DNA from: an uncultured Candidatus Peregrinibacteria bacterium
GTDB lineage: Bacteria; Patescibacteriota; Gracilibacteria; Peribacterales; Peribacteraceae
Assembly (NCBI GenBank): GCA_903854335.1
Contig: CAINVY010000005.1
Span: 1 to 64,000 of the forward strand
Direction: 5' to 3'
Length of the DNA stretch: 64,000 nucleotides
Under the pieces are notes generated by a model. The model saw only the letters and a list, made by a program, of their open reading frames with translations, was not told the DNA's origin and made no database searches. This document shows positions 43,855-53,042 of the stretch, piece after piece; positions within the stretch are counted from its first letter, which is position 1; every line of letters begins with the position of its first letter. The position numbers and the translations under genes are program-made.

Positions 43855-45273
43855 ATGAACAAGATCATGAAACTCTGGTTCTTGCTTTCACTGAACCTTC
43901 TGGTTGCATTTTTGGGATGGCTCATGACGCGCCTGGGATCCATCTGGGGAGAATTTGTTCTCTACATCGGAGGGGCGACTCTCCTCGTCATGATAATCTT
44001 CAAAATTCGAATGCGAAGAAAATACGCAAATTTTGCTTCATTTGCGCTCGTTGCCTCGCTCCTCCTCGGTACAATCGCGGGAGTGTGCAATGTGGGAAAT
44101 ATCAACGAATGGATGGGAGGATCCTGGACCTATTTGAAAATCATGATTCACCCTATTGAGGTCTTCGATGCCAAAACAGGACCGATGCCACTGAGCACAG
44201 CGAAACGAGTGGAACTGGAGAACGTCTACGCACAATTGCATGTGTACGACCACTCAGTCGCACAGAAGATCCTCGTCGCCTTCGATAATTTCGGACTCGC
44301 AATCATCGATCACCAGAACGTCATACCCATCACTGACGAAGTCATTATTCCCTCCGTTGTCCTTCCGGATAATTCCATCATCTACTACAACCGCAGTGGC
44401 GAGCCACAAACACTCACACGAGCAAGAATTCAGGGCAATGAACTCATTCGTATGTGGGAGGAAGAAGTTCCCAATCTGACCGTGCAGCACTGGGGAGATG
44501 CGTGGCAGGGAAAACTGTACCAACCGGCTCGTTCCTTCTTCAATCTTCCAAGCCCCCTCTGGTCGGATGTCTATCCGGCCTTTCAGAAATGTCGCATGAC
44601 GAACGCGGTGGATGAAATGATACGCATCTTCGATATCAATACGGGAAAATACGAGAGAGAGATCCGGCTGCTTCCCATTATTGCCGCTCTGGAACAAGAG
44701 CCCGGTGTCCCCAAGCTTATCCATCCTTCGTGTCAACGAGAGATTTTTCACCTCAACGCCGTGGAAGTCATCAAGACGCAGCATCAAGCGGATGAATTTC
44801 CCAACGGAAAGATCGGAGACATGCTCGTTTCCATGAAGAATATCAATACCATCGCTCTTCTTGACCGTGATACATTCCAGGTGAAGTGGCATGTGGAAAA
44901 TCTCTTCAAGCTCCAACATGATCCGACGATTACCGATTGGGGAACCGTTATTGTCTTCGATAATTTTGGCTCCAACGCGGCAAATGGACAATCAAGAGTC
45001 GTGGAAATCTCCATCGCTACTCGCAAAGTCATCGGTGAGTACGAGGCGACAGGACAGGAGTATTTCCAGAGCGATGTGCGGGGGAGAATTATCCTCACAG
45101 ATATGCCACACAAGATCATTGTGTCTGAGGAACATACCGATCATAAAGACTCGATGTTCGTTCTCGATTGCGGAGACGGCCCCGTATCGAATTCCTGCAA
45201 GAAGACATGGATTTTCCAGGGAAGCGGTCACCGTTTCGATTTCATGTTCTCCGCACTCCTCCCGGAAAATTAA
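43855..45273 (+). CDS. Arylsulfotransferase (ASST)-like membrane protein
   Basis: 472 aa. Three hydrophobic helices in the first 85 residues (LWFLLSLNLLVAFLGWLMTR; WGEFVLYIGGATLLVMIIF; FALVASLLLGTIAGV). The rest resembles an ASST-type propeller: HLNAVEVI, DEFPNGKIGDMLVSMKNINTIALLD, VKWHVENLFKLQHDPTITDWGTVIVFDNFG, SRVVEISIATRKVIGEYEA. ASST enzymes transfer sulfate between phenols, but the catalytic His assignment here is not certain, so only fold-level similarity is claimed. AT-richer than neighbours. TACCAT ends 6 nt before the ATG. Confidence 0.82.
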   Translation: MNKIMKLWFLLSLNLLVAFLGWLMTRLGSIWGEFVLYIGGATLLVMIIFKIRMRRKYANFASFALVASLLLGTIAGVCNVGNINEWMGGSWTYLKIMIHPIEVFDAKTGPMPLSTAKRVELENVYAQLHVYDHSVAQKILVAFDNFGLAIIDHQNVIPITDEVIIPSVVLPDNSIIYYNRSGEPQTLTRARIQGNELIRMWEEEVPNLTVQHWGDAWQGKLYQPARSFFNLPSPLWSDVYPAFQKCRMTNAVDEMIRIFDINTGKYEREIRLLPIIAALEQEPGVPKLIHPSCQREIFHLNAVEVIKTQHQADEFPNGKIGDMLVSMKNINTIALLDRDTFQVKWHVENLFKLQHDPTITDWGTVIVFDNFGSNAANGQSRVVEISIATRKVIGEYEATGQEYFQSDVRGRIILTDMPHKIIVSEEHTDHKDSMFVLDCGDGPVSNSCKKTWIFQGSGHRFDFMFSALLPEN

Positions 45274-45297
45274 CGGGACATGGAGTACACTACCCCT

Positions 45298-45651
45298 ATG
45301 GTACATCTCCTCCGTCAAAGCGTCGGCAATGCGTGGAGGGGTCTTACATTCGTCTGGAACGGAGAACGTAATTTTCGTCTTGAGGTCGCATCTGCCGTCT
45401 TCGTGCTCCTCGTCGCGATGCTCCTGCATTTCACGTACGTGGAATTCTGCATTGTGGTGGCGTGTATCGCCGGTGTCCTCACCGCCGAGGTGATCAATAC
45501 CATCGTCGAAGAGCTCCTCGACATTATCGCGCCCTCCTATTCTGAACACGTGCGAAGGCTAAAGGATGCCACCGCAGGAGCTGTTTTGCTGCTTTCCTTG
45601 GCTTCCCTTGCTGCAGGCATTGCGACCGTCGTGCACCATTTCATGCTTTGA
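45298..45651 (+). CDS. dgkA: Diacylglycerol/undecaprenol kinase (DgkA)
   Basis: 117 aa from ATG 45298; TACACT ends 6 nt before it, whereas the track ATG (45280) lies upstream of the promoter hexamer. Three transmembrane helices and the family signature AEVINTIVEELLDII...RRLKDATAGAVLLLS. Phosphorylates lipid alcohol, recycling diacylglycerol or undecaprenol for envelope synthesis; substrate cannot be told from sequence alone. Confidence 0.92.
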   Translation: MVHLLRQSVGNAWRGLTFVWNGERNFRLEVASAVFVLLVAMLLHFTYVEFCIVVACIAGVLTAEVINTIVEELLDIIAPSYSEHVRRLKDATAGAVLLLSLASLAAGIATVVHHFML

Positions 45652-45694
45652 GAATGCGATTGCTCCCGGAGAGGAAATTTGGTATAATAGGGAC

Positions 45695-46072
45695 ATGCCA
45701 AAAGCAACAATACTCTTCGCTGAAGATGACGAGGTCCTCCGCGGAATTTATATGAAGAAGTTCACGGGAGCTGATTACGCCGTCGTACCGGCAACCAATG
45801 GCGAGGAAGCGATCAGCCTGATCGAGAAGAGCCCGCCGGATCTCCTGGTTCTGGATATCAACATGCCGAAAGTCGATGGGTTCCAGGTGCTGGAACACTT
45901 CCCGAAGGAAAACAGAAAGTATCCCATCATTCTCCTTACGAACTACGACAGCGACGAGATTCGCACGCGCGGCAAGGAGCTGGGGGCGGATGACTTCTTC
46001 GTGAAAAAGGACATGACGATCAAGTCGCTCATCGAAATGACCGAGAATCTGCTGAAGAAGAATCAGGCGTAA
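45695..46072 (+). CDS. Single-domain response regulator (receiver)
   Basis: 125 aa. Acidic pocket EDD (~10), phospho-acceptor Asp in LLVLDINMPKVDGF, Thr in ILLTNYD and Lys in FFVKKD give a complete CheY-like receiver. No output domain. TTGCTC-17-TATAAT precedes it, with 6 nt to the ATG (leaderless). No histidine kinase in the window. Confidence 0.93.
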   Translation: MPKATILFAEDDEVLRGIYMKKFTGADYAVVPATNGEEAISLIEKSPPDLLVLDINMPKVDGFQVLEHFPKENRKYPIILLTNYDSDEIRTRGKELGADDFFVKKDMTIKSLIEMTENLLKKNQA

Positions 46073-46123
46073 GGAGCCAACAACGCAGGAGTTCAGACGT
46101 GGACCCACTCTTTGTGGTATCTA

Positions 46124-47278
46124 TCAGAGCTTCAGCCAAGCCAACCAACTGCTGAACCAAGCGAGCGCGGGTGGAGAATGAAGGGGACGGCATATTTCAA
46201 TATCGTCTTTGATGGCATCTTCCAGTTTCATGAACGCAGCGCTTTCCCTCTTCTCCAGAAGCACATTCACTTCCCCCATTGTATCGAGGGAACTCGAAAT
46301 AAGATTCGCGGATCCCAGAAACGCGCGGCGATGATCGATGAGGATAATCTTGCCGTGAATCATGCGCGGATAGAGGAGAATCTGCATGTGCTTCGGAGAT
46401 CCTTCCGTGATCAGGCGCGTGATGGATTTCATATTGCTGTTCTGATGGATATCGGTCTGCGTGGGAAGAATGATGCTCACCATAACGCCATCCAGACTTC
46501 TTTGAATCAAGGATTGAATCACCTTCGGATCGGAAAGGTAACTCTGCTCAATCACAATCGACCGTTTCGCCGTCTGAAGAAGCTCGGAAACCACGGGTCG
46601 AATCTCCATCCTCACCTCGGTATTCATCACAAGACGCACCTGTTCGGATGCGACATCGCCGCTTCGACGCGTAAGATACTGTTGCACGAAACGACTGCCG
46701 TGCAATTCCACGAGGTAATCGTGCCAACTCTCGTGATATTCGTTGGCGATATTCATCCCCGTGAGTAGCAGAATATGGTCATCGATAATGTACACCTTGG
46801 CGTGGTCGCCCTGCGTAGCGTGAGAAATATGAATATTCTCGTGGTTCCAGAAGCGATGCCACACCCCCTCCGCCGCATCGCGCGTCGCAAAGAAATCGCC
46901 TCTAACCTCAAAGACGTCGCCCACGCCCTCCTTCGTGATGTAGACGCGCACTCCGCGATCGGCCGCTTCCGTCAAAATCTTCGCCATCGAACGACCCAAC
47001 TCATCGTCCATCCAAATGAACATCTGAATAATGATCGTATGCCTTGCACGCGCGATGAGCTTGCGGATGCGAGGAAACGCCTCCCGATCCACCCAGAGTC
47101 GCACGCTCGTTCGCGAGAATTTCTGGGCGAATCCCGTCGCCATCACCATCAACAAACGCAATCGATAGAAGAGCCTCCAGCGACGTATCGTCAGCCTGCG
47201 GCGTTTCACGAACACGTACTTCCATGCACCCCGCAGCAGCGCTCGAAGTGACCGGCGATTGAACCAATGTTTAATCAT
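46124..47278 (-). CDS. Phospholipase D family protein (cardiolipin synthase-like)
   Basis: 384 aa. Two HKD motifs: HAKVYIIDDHILLLTGMNIAN (~185) and HGKIILIDHRRAFLGSANL (~320). HTIIIQMFIWMDDELGRSMAKIL resembles the cardiolipin synthase core. The N-terminus is basic with a short hydrophobic stretch rather than the two helices of typical Cls, so membrane association may be peripheral. Likely phospholipid remodelling; a PLD nuclease role cannot be excluded. Confidence 0.88.
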   Translation of the reverse strand: MIKHWFNRRSLRALLRGAWKYVFVKRRRLTIRRWRLFYRLRLLMVMATGFAQKFSRTSVRLWVDREAFPRIRKLIARARHTIIIQMFIWMDDELGRSMAKILTEAADRGVRVYITKEGVGDVFEVRGDFFATRDAAEGVWHRFWNHENIHISHATQGDHAKVYIIDDHILLLTGMNIANEYHESWHDYLVELHGSRFVQQYLTRRSGDVASEQVRLVMNTEVRMEIRPVVSELLQTAKRSIVIEQSYLSDPKVIQSLIQRSLDGVMVSIILPTQTDIHQNSNMKSITRLITEGSPKHMQILLYPRMIHGKIILIDHRRAFLGSANLISSSLDTMGEVNVLLEKRESAAFMKLEDAIKDDIEICRPLHSPPALAWFSSWLAWLKL

Positions 47279-47352
47279 AGCCCTTGAACGGCAAAGGGTA
47301 GCAGATAACTTGGCCGTGCGCGAATTGTCTCTCGTGGTACCATACCGGCGTC

Positions 47353-49827
47353 GTGCAGCTCCTGATCCTCCTCGGCCTCGTCCTTCTCATCATCCTCTTG
47401 GGATGGGGAGCGCTGGAAGTGTGGCACTGGCAAGAAGATCTGAAACGCGAAAAAGAGCTCGTGTTTTTGCAGCTGCTCATGCCGAAGAAAGAGAGCAAGG
47501 AAGATAAGGAGGTCGAATCCGAACAGTTCTCCACAGGCAAGGATTTCAAGACGGTAATCGGGATTATGGATCATCTCTTCCAATCGCTCCACAGCGTCTA
47601 CAACACGCGCCTCAGTCGCTACGTCCACGGACAGCCGTTCTTCTCCGTGGAGTACGCGGCGCTTGCGGGAGAGATCCTCTTCTTCATCGCCTGCCCCCGC
47701 CGCATCGCACACCTGATCGAAAAGCAAATCACATCCTTCTATCCCGACGCCATCGTCGATCAGGTGGAGGATTACAACATCTTTACGCAGCAATCCGTCG
47801 TGGAGGCGGACATTCTCCTGCCTCGCCAATCCTCGGTTTTCTCGTTCAAGACGTACCAGAATCTCAAGAGCGATCCGCTGAATAACATCACGAATGCCTT
47901 CTCGAAACTGAAGGTCGACGAAGGAGCGGCGATCCAATTCGTCCTCCGCCCCGTCGCGCAGGGGTGGCAGAAACACGTACATGCCAAGGCACAACAGGTG
48001 ATCAACCCGAAGAAGAACAAGCAATGGGCGTGGTGGAATCCCCTGAGCTGGATCTCCGCCATCTTCGACCTGCTGACCTCGAACGCCACCCCCTCGATGG
48101 ACAAGCCGAACAGCGAACGCGTCTCGCAAGCCAGCGAGGAGTACAGCAAGACGCTTGCCGAGAAATCTTCAAACCCCGGCTTTCACTGCATCATTCGCAT
48201 TCTCGCTTCGACCCGCACCCCCGATCACTCGAACACGACCCTGGGAGAGATCTCCGCCGCATTCATGCAGTTCAACGACATCCACGGCAACAGTTTCTAC
48301 CGCCCGCACTTCAAGAACCGACGAAACATCCTCCATCGCTTCATCCGCCGCAGTCCGCGCCGGACGCTGATCCAGGCGCTGACGAGCAAGCGCATGCTGC
48401 TGGGCACATCGGAGCTCGCCACCCTCTTCCATCTGCCGAACATCAAGTACAACAAGGTGGAGACGATCAAGTGGCAGAATTTCAAGCTCGCTCCCGCGCC
48501 CAAGAATATTCCCGAGGATGGGCTTTTCCTCGGCATCAATACCTTCCGCGGCGAGAAGAAGAAGATCTTCATCAATAACGAGGATCGTTTCCGTCACTTC
48601 TACATCATCGGACAGACCGGCACGGGAAAATCTTCGATCATCCAGATCATGGCGCGGCAGGACTTCAATGCCGGGCGCGGCGTCTGCATCGTCGATCCGC
48701 ACGGATCGCTGATCGAGGACCTCATGCCCTACATCCCCCGTTCTCGCGCCGACGACGTCATCTACTTCAACCCCGCCGATACGGAACGTCCGTTGGGATT
48801 GAACCTGCTCGAAGGCAAAACGCCGGAAGAGCGGGACCTCATCGCGCTCGACGCGATGAACATGATGGTGAAGATGTTCGGCGAGGAGATCTTCGGCCCG
48901 CGCATCCAGGACTACTTCCGCAACGGCTGTCTCACGTTGATGGAAGACGAGGAAGAGGGCGGGGCGATCACGGATCTCGTGCGTCTCTTCACCGACGATG
49001 AGTGGCAGCAGTACAAAGTCAGCAAGGTGAAGAATCCGATCGTGAAATCCTTCTGGGACAAGCAGATGGCCGCGACCGGCCAGCGTGAGAAGCAGGAGAT
49101 GATCCCCTACTTCGCCGCGAAGTTCGGCCAGTTCACGACCAACAACCTCATTCGCAATATCGTCGGCCAGACGAAGAGTGCCTTCGATATTTCCGAAGTC
49201 ATGAACACGAACAAGATCCTCCTCATGAATCTCTCCAAAGGTCTCATCGGCGACATCAACTCGAACCTCCTCGGCTTGACCGTCGTGAACAAGATTCAGG
49301 TGGCCGCAATGAGGCGACAACGAGAAACCGCCGGCAATCGCCAAGATTTCTTCCTCTACATCGACGAATTCCAGAACTTCGTCACGCAGTCGATCGAGTC
49401 CATTCTCTCCGAAGCCAGAAAGTACCGCCTCGGCCTGATTCTCGCCCACCAGTACCTCGGACAATTGGAGAAAGAGAGCAAGATCGCCGGCAACGTCTCA
49501 CTCAAGGGCGCCGTATTCGGAAACATCGGAACAATGATGTTCTACAAGATCGGCCCCCAGGACGCGGAAACCTGCGTGAAGGAAATGAAACCCGTCTTTT
49601 CCGAACAGGACCTCGTGAACATGGACGCGTTCAAGGGCGCGATGAAACTCTCGATCGAGGGACAACCTTCCCGCCCCTTCTCCATTGACGTCCCGCGCCC
49701 CTGGCTTGACACGACCTACACGAAAGACGTGCAAGCCGCGGAAGCCTTCAAGCAACTCTCACGCCTGAAGTACGGACGATCGAAGGAATTCGTGGACCGC
49801 GAAATCGTGAGGAGAATCGGCGCCTGA
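47353..49827 (+). CDS. VirD4/HerA-like ATPase with N-terminal membrane helix
   Basis: 824 aa, GTG start. One N-terminal helix (LLILLGLVLLIILLGWGALEVW), then an ~350-residue region with no recognisable motif. The ATPase comprises Walker A FYIIGQTGTGKSS (~420), IVDPHGSLIEDLM, Walker B FFLYIDEFQNFV and the TraM/TraG-like LILAHQYLGQLE. Similar proteins are widespread in CPR, usually labelled type IV secretory VirD4 or DUF87. The rest of a conjugation system is absent here; a role with type IV pili, DNA transport or secretion is open. Confidence 0.88.
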   Translation: MQLLILLGLVLLIILLGWGALEVWHWQEDLKREKELVFLQLLMPKKESKEDKEVESEQFSTGKDFKTVIGIMDHLFQSLHSVYNTRLSRYVHGQPFFSVEYAALAGEILFFIACPRRIAHLIEKQITSFYPDAIVDQVEDYNIFTQQSVVEADILLPRQSSVFSFKTYQNLKSDPLNNITNAFSKLKVDEGAAIQFVLRPVAQGWQKHVHAKAQQVINPKKNKQWAWWNPLSWISAIFDLLTSNATPSMDKPNSERVSQASEEYSKTLAEKSSNPGFHCIIRILASTRTPDHSNTTLGEISAAFMQFNDIHGNSFYRPHFKNRRNILHRFIRRSPRRTLIQALTSKRMLLGTSELATLFHLPNIKYNKVETIKWQNFKLAPAPKNIPEDGLFLGINTFRGEKKKIFINNEDRFRHFYIIGQTGTGKSSIIQIMARQDFNAGRGVCIVDPHGSLIEDLMPYIPRSRADDVIYFNPADTERPLGLNLLEGKTPEERDLIALDAMNMMVKMFGEEIFGPRIQDYFRNGCLTLMEDEEEGGAITDLVRLFTDDEWQQYKVSKVKNPIVKSFWDKQMAATGQREKQEMIPYFAAKFGQFTTNNLIRNIVGQTKSAFDISEVMNTNKILLMNLSKGLIGDINSNLLGLTVVNKIQVAAMRRQRETAGNRQDFFLYIDEFQNFVTQSIESILSEARKYRLGLILAHQYLGQLEKESKIAGNVSLKGAVFGNIGTMMFYKIGPQDAETCVKEMKPVFSEQDLVNMDAFKGAMKLSIEGQPSRPFSIDVPRPWLDTTYTKDVQAAEAFKQLSRLKYGRSKEFVDREIVRRIGA

Positions 49828-49843
49828 TTGTTCTCTCCTCCGC

Positions 49844-50950
49844 CTACTCATTCACGGGCAACGCGTGGACGAGGTAACGCTTCGAAATCGAGTCCGGCGG
49901 CCAGCACGTGTAAAGAATCAGCTCTTCGCCGTCTCCGGAAAACGGCTGCATGTCATCGACGGATACCGTCTCTTTGAAAGAGACTTGATAGGTGTAGAGC
50001 TTCCCCTGGTACGTGACGTACACCAAGTCCCCCTGCTTGAGCGCGTTAACCTTGCGGAAGATTTTCGTGTACTTGGAAACGTCCCAAGGATATCCGCTCG
50101 AGTGTCCGTAGATCATGATCTTGCCGCCGCCGCCTGGATAGCCGAAGAGCTGCCCCACGCCGTCACGAAGAGGAGCAAGGAGGCCGTCGCTGCTCAGGGG
50201 ATCGCTCGGATGGGTAACGGTCAGATCTGCAATGCCAAGTGCGGGAATCGTGATCGCGAACGGTTTTGACGACGGCACGATACCGGACGGATTCGTGGGG
50301 AGAGCGACGAGAGAGGAGGGCAGAGACGGACCGGTCGACGGATCGGAGAACGCGACGAGGTTCCCACGCGTCACGACATCGAGACGATACGCCATATCAA
50401 AAAACTGCCCCCGCGTCAGAGGCACGCCAAGATACAACTGTTCTTTGGAGGAGATGAGATTCTTCGTAAATGCCATGGAGACATACGATTGATACCACGT
50501 AGCCCCTCCATTCGCCGTACCCACTCCGTACGATCGAAGCAGCAAAACGATTGCCTCCTCGGCGGCGATAGGAGAGGAAGGACGAAAGGTGTGATCGGCA
50601 TGTCCGGTAACGAGCCCGGCCTCGTACGTCGTCTCAAGGTACGGCGCGTACCACGACGATTGATCAACATCGGTAAAAAGTGCAATCGGCGGCATGTGTT
50701 GAACAAACCATTGCAATCTCGATGCGTAGCCCGGATGGAGCGCGACGATCACCTTCAGCGCTTCGGCGCGCGTCAGTGGCGCATCGGGCTGTCCCATTTG
50801 GTTAATCCCGCTGATCACTCCCCTCTCAGAAAGATACGAAAACGCCGACGCGTATCGCGTATTGGTGACGTCTGCAAATTGCTGCGCACTTGAGAGGGAG
50901 GGCGCGAGGAGCAGAAGGACGATGAAAACTGCGTGGAATCGAACGCGCAT
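49844..50950 (-). CDS. SLH domains fused to a sortase domain
   Basis: 368 aa. Signal peptide (AVFIVLLLLAPSLSSA), then SLH-like units: FADVTNTRYASAFSYLSERGVISG, LFTDVDQSSWYAPYLETTYEAGLVTGHADHTFRP and a degenerate third (WYQSYVSMAFTKNLI). From ~240 a sortase fold: FAITIPALGIADLTV, IMIYGHSSGYPWD (His), ELILYTCWPPDSISKRYLV (Cys, Arg). No membrane anchor besides the signal peptide, so the enzyme should be held to the cell wall by SLH domains rather than in the membrane, which is unusual. A TTGACA lies ~40 nt upstream of the ATG. Confidence 0.9.
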   Translation of the reverse strand: MRVRFHAVFIVLLLLAPSLSSAQQFADVTNTRYASAFSYLSERGVISGINQMGQPDAPLTRAEALKVIVALHPGYASRLQWFVQHMPPIALFTDVDQSSWYAPYLETTYEAGLVTGHADHTFRPSSPIAAEEAIVLLLRSYGVGTANGGATWYQSYVSMAFTKNLISSKEQLYLGVPLTRGQFFDMAYRLDVVTRGNLVAFSDPSTGPSLPSSLVALPTNPSGIVPSSKPFAITIPALGIADLTVTHPSDPLSSDGLLAPLRDGVGQLFGYPGGGGKIMIYGHSSGYPWDVSKYTKIFRKVNALKQGDLVYVTYQGKLYTYQVSFKETVSVDDMQPFSGDGEELILYTCWPPDSISKRYLVHALPVNE

Positions 50951-51062
50951 GGTATCAAAAGTATTACATAAATTGAGTATTTGTCAATCATTTATCGGGG
51001 AAGTTGCGATCCTCGCTGCACCGCTTCATTCTTCCCGCATCATCCTGCATACTGCCAACGAC

Positions 51063-52157
51063 ATGGCTATGCAAATAGGAATCGTCGGCCTTCCCAATGT
51101 CGGAAAATCCACGCTGTTCAACGCACTCACGCGCACCAAGGGAGCGACGGCCGCGAACTATCCCTTCTGCACGATCGATCCCAATGTCGGCATCGTGGAG
51201 GTACCGGATGCGAGGCTCGCCGCGCTCGCCGCCATTTGCCATCCCAAGAAGATCATTCCCGCGGTCGTGGAATTCCTGGATATCGCCGGGCTCGTGAAAG
51301 GGGCAAGTAAAGGAGAGGGGCTCGGCAATGCCTTCCTCAGTCACATCCGCGAAGTCGATGCGATCTGCCATGTTGTGCGCGTCTTCGATGGGACCGACAT
51401 CATTCACGTCGAATCCACCATCGAGCCGAAGCGTGACCGCGAGACGATCGAAATGGAACTCATCCTCTCGGATCTCATGGGTATCGAGAAACGCATAGAC
51501 AAAGCAACGCCCGCCGCCCGCACAGGAGACAAGGAAAAGATTCTGGAGCTTGCCCTCCTCAAGAAGATTCACGCCGCACTCCAAAATGGCCAACCCGCCT
51601 CGCAGATTGCCGTGACACTGGAAGAGAAAGCCATAGCGAAGGGACTGCAGCTCCTGACCACGAAGCCGATGATCTACGCGCTCAATGCATCTGAGGAGCA
51701 ACTGCGCACCCTCTCGGAAGACGAAGCCCGCGCCAAGCTCGGTCTGCCGCCCGACGCGCAAATCGTCATCATCTGCGCGAAAGTGGAAGAGGATCTTCAG
51801 GATCTCTCTCCGGACGAAGTTAAGGAGTATTTGAAAGAACTTTCCCTGGAAGCCGCGGGGCTCGATCGTCTGATCCACGCCGCGTACGCCGCGCTGGGAT
51901 ACATCACGTTTCTCACCGCGGGACCCGATGAAGTGCGAGCCTGGACAATCACGAACGGCATGAGCGCTCCGCAGGCCGCAGGCGTGATCCACACCGATTT
52001 CCAGAGAGGATTCATCTGCGCCGAAACCATCGCCTTCGAGGATTACATTCGTTTGAACGGCGAGCACGGCGCCAAAGAGGCGGGCAAAATGCGACAGGAA
52101 GGAAAGAGCTACATCGTGAAAGACGGAGACATCTTCAACTTCCGCTTCAACGTCTGA
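51063..52157 (+). CDS. ychF: Redox-/ribosome-associated GTPase YchF (Obg family)
   Basis: 364 aa from ATG 51063. G1 GLPNVGKST, G3 DIAGLVKGASKGEGLGN, the NAS-type altered G4 (YALNASEE) characteristic of YchF's ATP preference, then the TGS-like C-terminal domain (LGYITFLTAGPDEVRAWTI, GVIHTDFQRGFICAETIAFEDY, GKSYIVKDGDIFNFRFNV). Cytoplasmic P-loop ATPase. The RNHCP gene follows after 4 nt. Confidence 0.97.
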   Translation: MAMQIGIVGLPNVGKSTLFNALTRTKGATAANYPFCTIDPNVGIVEVPDARLAALAAICHPKKIIPAVVEFLDIAGLVKGASKGEGLGNAFLSHIREVDAICHVVRVFDGTDIIHVESTIEPKRDRETIEMELILSDLMGIEKRIDKATPAARTGDKEKILELALLKKIHAALQNGQPASQIAVTLEEKAIAKGLQLLTTKPMIYALNASEEQLRTLSEDEARAKLGLPPDAQIVIICAKVEEDLQDLSPDEVKEYLKELSLEAAGLDRLIHAAYAALGYITFLTAGPDEVRAWTITNGMSAPQAAGVIHTDFQRGFICAETIAFEDYIRLNGEHGAKEAGKMRQEGKSYIVKDGDIFNFRFNV

Positions 52158-52161
52158 TCGT

Positions 52162-52470
52162 ATGCCCTTCGTCGCACGCCAAGAACCGTTTGCCTGCGAA
52201 CACTGTGGCAAGCAGGTGATGCCTCTGCCGCGCGGCAGCTATCGCAATCACTGTCCCCACTGCCTCTGGAGCAAACACGTGGACGAAGCGGGCCCGGGCG
52301 ACCGCGCCTCCCTCTGCAAAGGGCTCATGGAGCCTCAGGCCATCGACCAAGAATCATCCAAGGGCTGGGTCATCATTCATCGCTGTATCGTCTGTAGAAA
52401 AGAGTCCAGAAACAAAGCGGCGCCGGACGATGATATGGATGCGATTTCCAAGGCTTCTTCGATTCATTGA
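52162..52470 (+). CDS. RNHCP zinc-ribbon domain protein
   Basis: 102 aa. CEHCGKQVMP and YRNHCPHCLWSKHVDEAGPGDR carry the RNHCPxC signature, followed by a second CxxC (HRCIVCRKESRNKAAPDD). Function unknown. Almost certainly co-transcribed with ychF. Confidence 0.9.
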   Translation: MPFVARQEPFACEHCGKQVMPLPRGSYRNHCPHCLWSKHVDEAGPGDRASLCKGLMEPQAIDQESSKGWVIIHRCIVCRKESRNKAAPDDDMDAISKASSIH

Positions 52471-52551
52471 TCTCATTTTTTGTTCTTCTATTTTGTTTTT
52501 TAGAAGGGATGATCGATTATTTTCAGTATATATTTTTTTTGTATACAAATT

Positions 52552-52995
52552 TTATTCAGATTTTCGAAGTTGCGATGAAAACTGCTGCGAGAGTGACGGC
52601 TTGATCGGAAGCTTCTCCTGCACATTTCCTTCGGGGACAATGACGAGCTGATCAATGTGAGAATTCGGGTGTGCGGAAACCGAGAGGGAGAAATTCCCTT
52701 TCTCGATGGCATTTTTCGCCTCCTTCGAGACGACCGCATCCTCCAATACATTCTCCACCCCCTTCTCTTTCAGCGCCTCTTCGACTTTCTTCTTCAGCGC
52801 TTCGTGGTAGTGCGGATCACTCTCCAACGCGAAATGCATTTCTGCCATCGCGTCGTTCTTCTCCATCTCGCGTTCCAGATCCTCGGGCCCCTTCACGCGT
52901 TCGCGCAACTTCTCATAGGCCTCGGGGCTGCGCATGCGGCGGCGAATCTTCTCGCGCTCCTGCGAGGGGACATGATCGAGGTAGGAATCGGACAT
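52552..52995 (-). CDS. Small charged protein of unknown function
   Basis: 147 aa from ATG 52995 (MSDSYLDHVPSQEREKIRRR); GATACT (53002-53007) ends 6 nt before this ATG, so I prefer it over the track start. Strongly helical and charged in the first 100 residues (EAYEKLRERVKGPEDLEREM, ALKKKVEEALKEKGVENVLE). The C-terminal ~45 residues look beta-rich (FSLSVSAHPNSHIDQLVIVP). No family recognised. Confidence 0.8.
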   Translation of the reverse strand: MSDSYLDHVPSQEREKIRRRMRSPEAYEKLRERVKGPEDLEREMEKNDAMAEMHFALESDPHYHEALKKKVEEALKEKGVENVLEDAVVSKEAKNAIEKGNFSLSVSAHPNSHIDQLVIVPEGNVQEKLPIKPSLSQQFSSQLRKSE

Positions 52996-53042
52996 GAGCA
53001 CAGTATCTAGTATTCAGAATTGCGTATCCAGTGAAGAATTTC

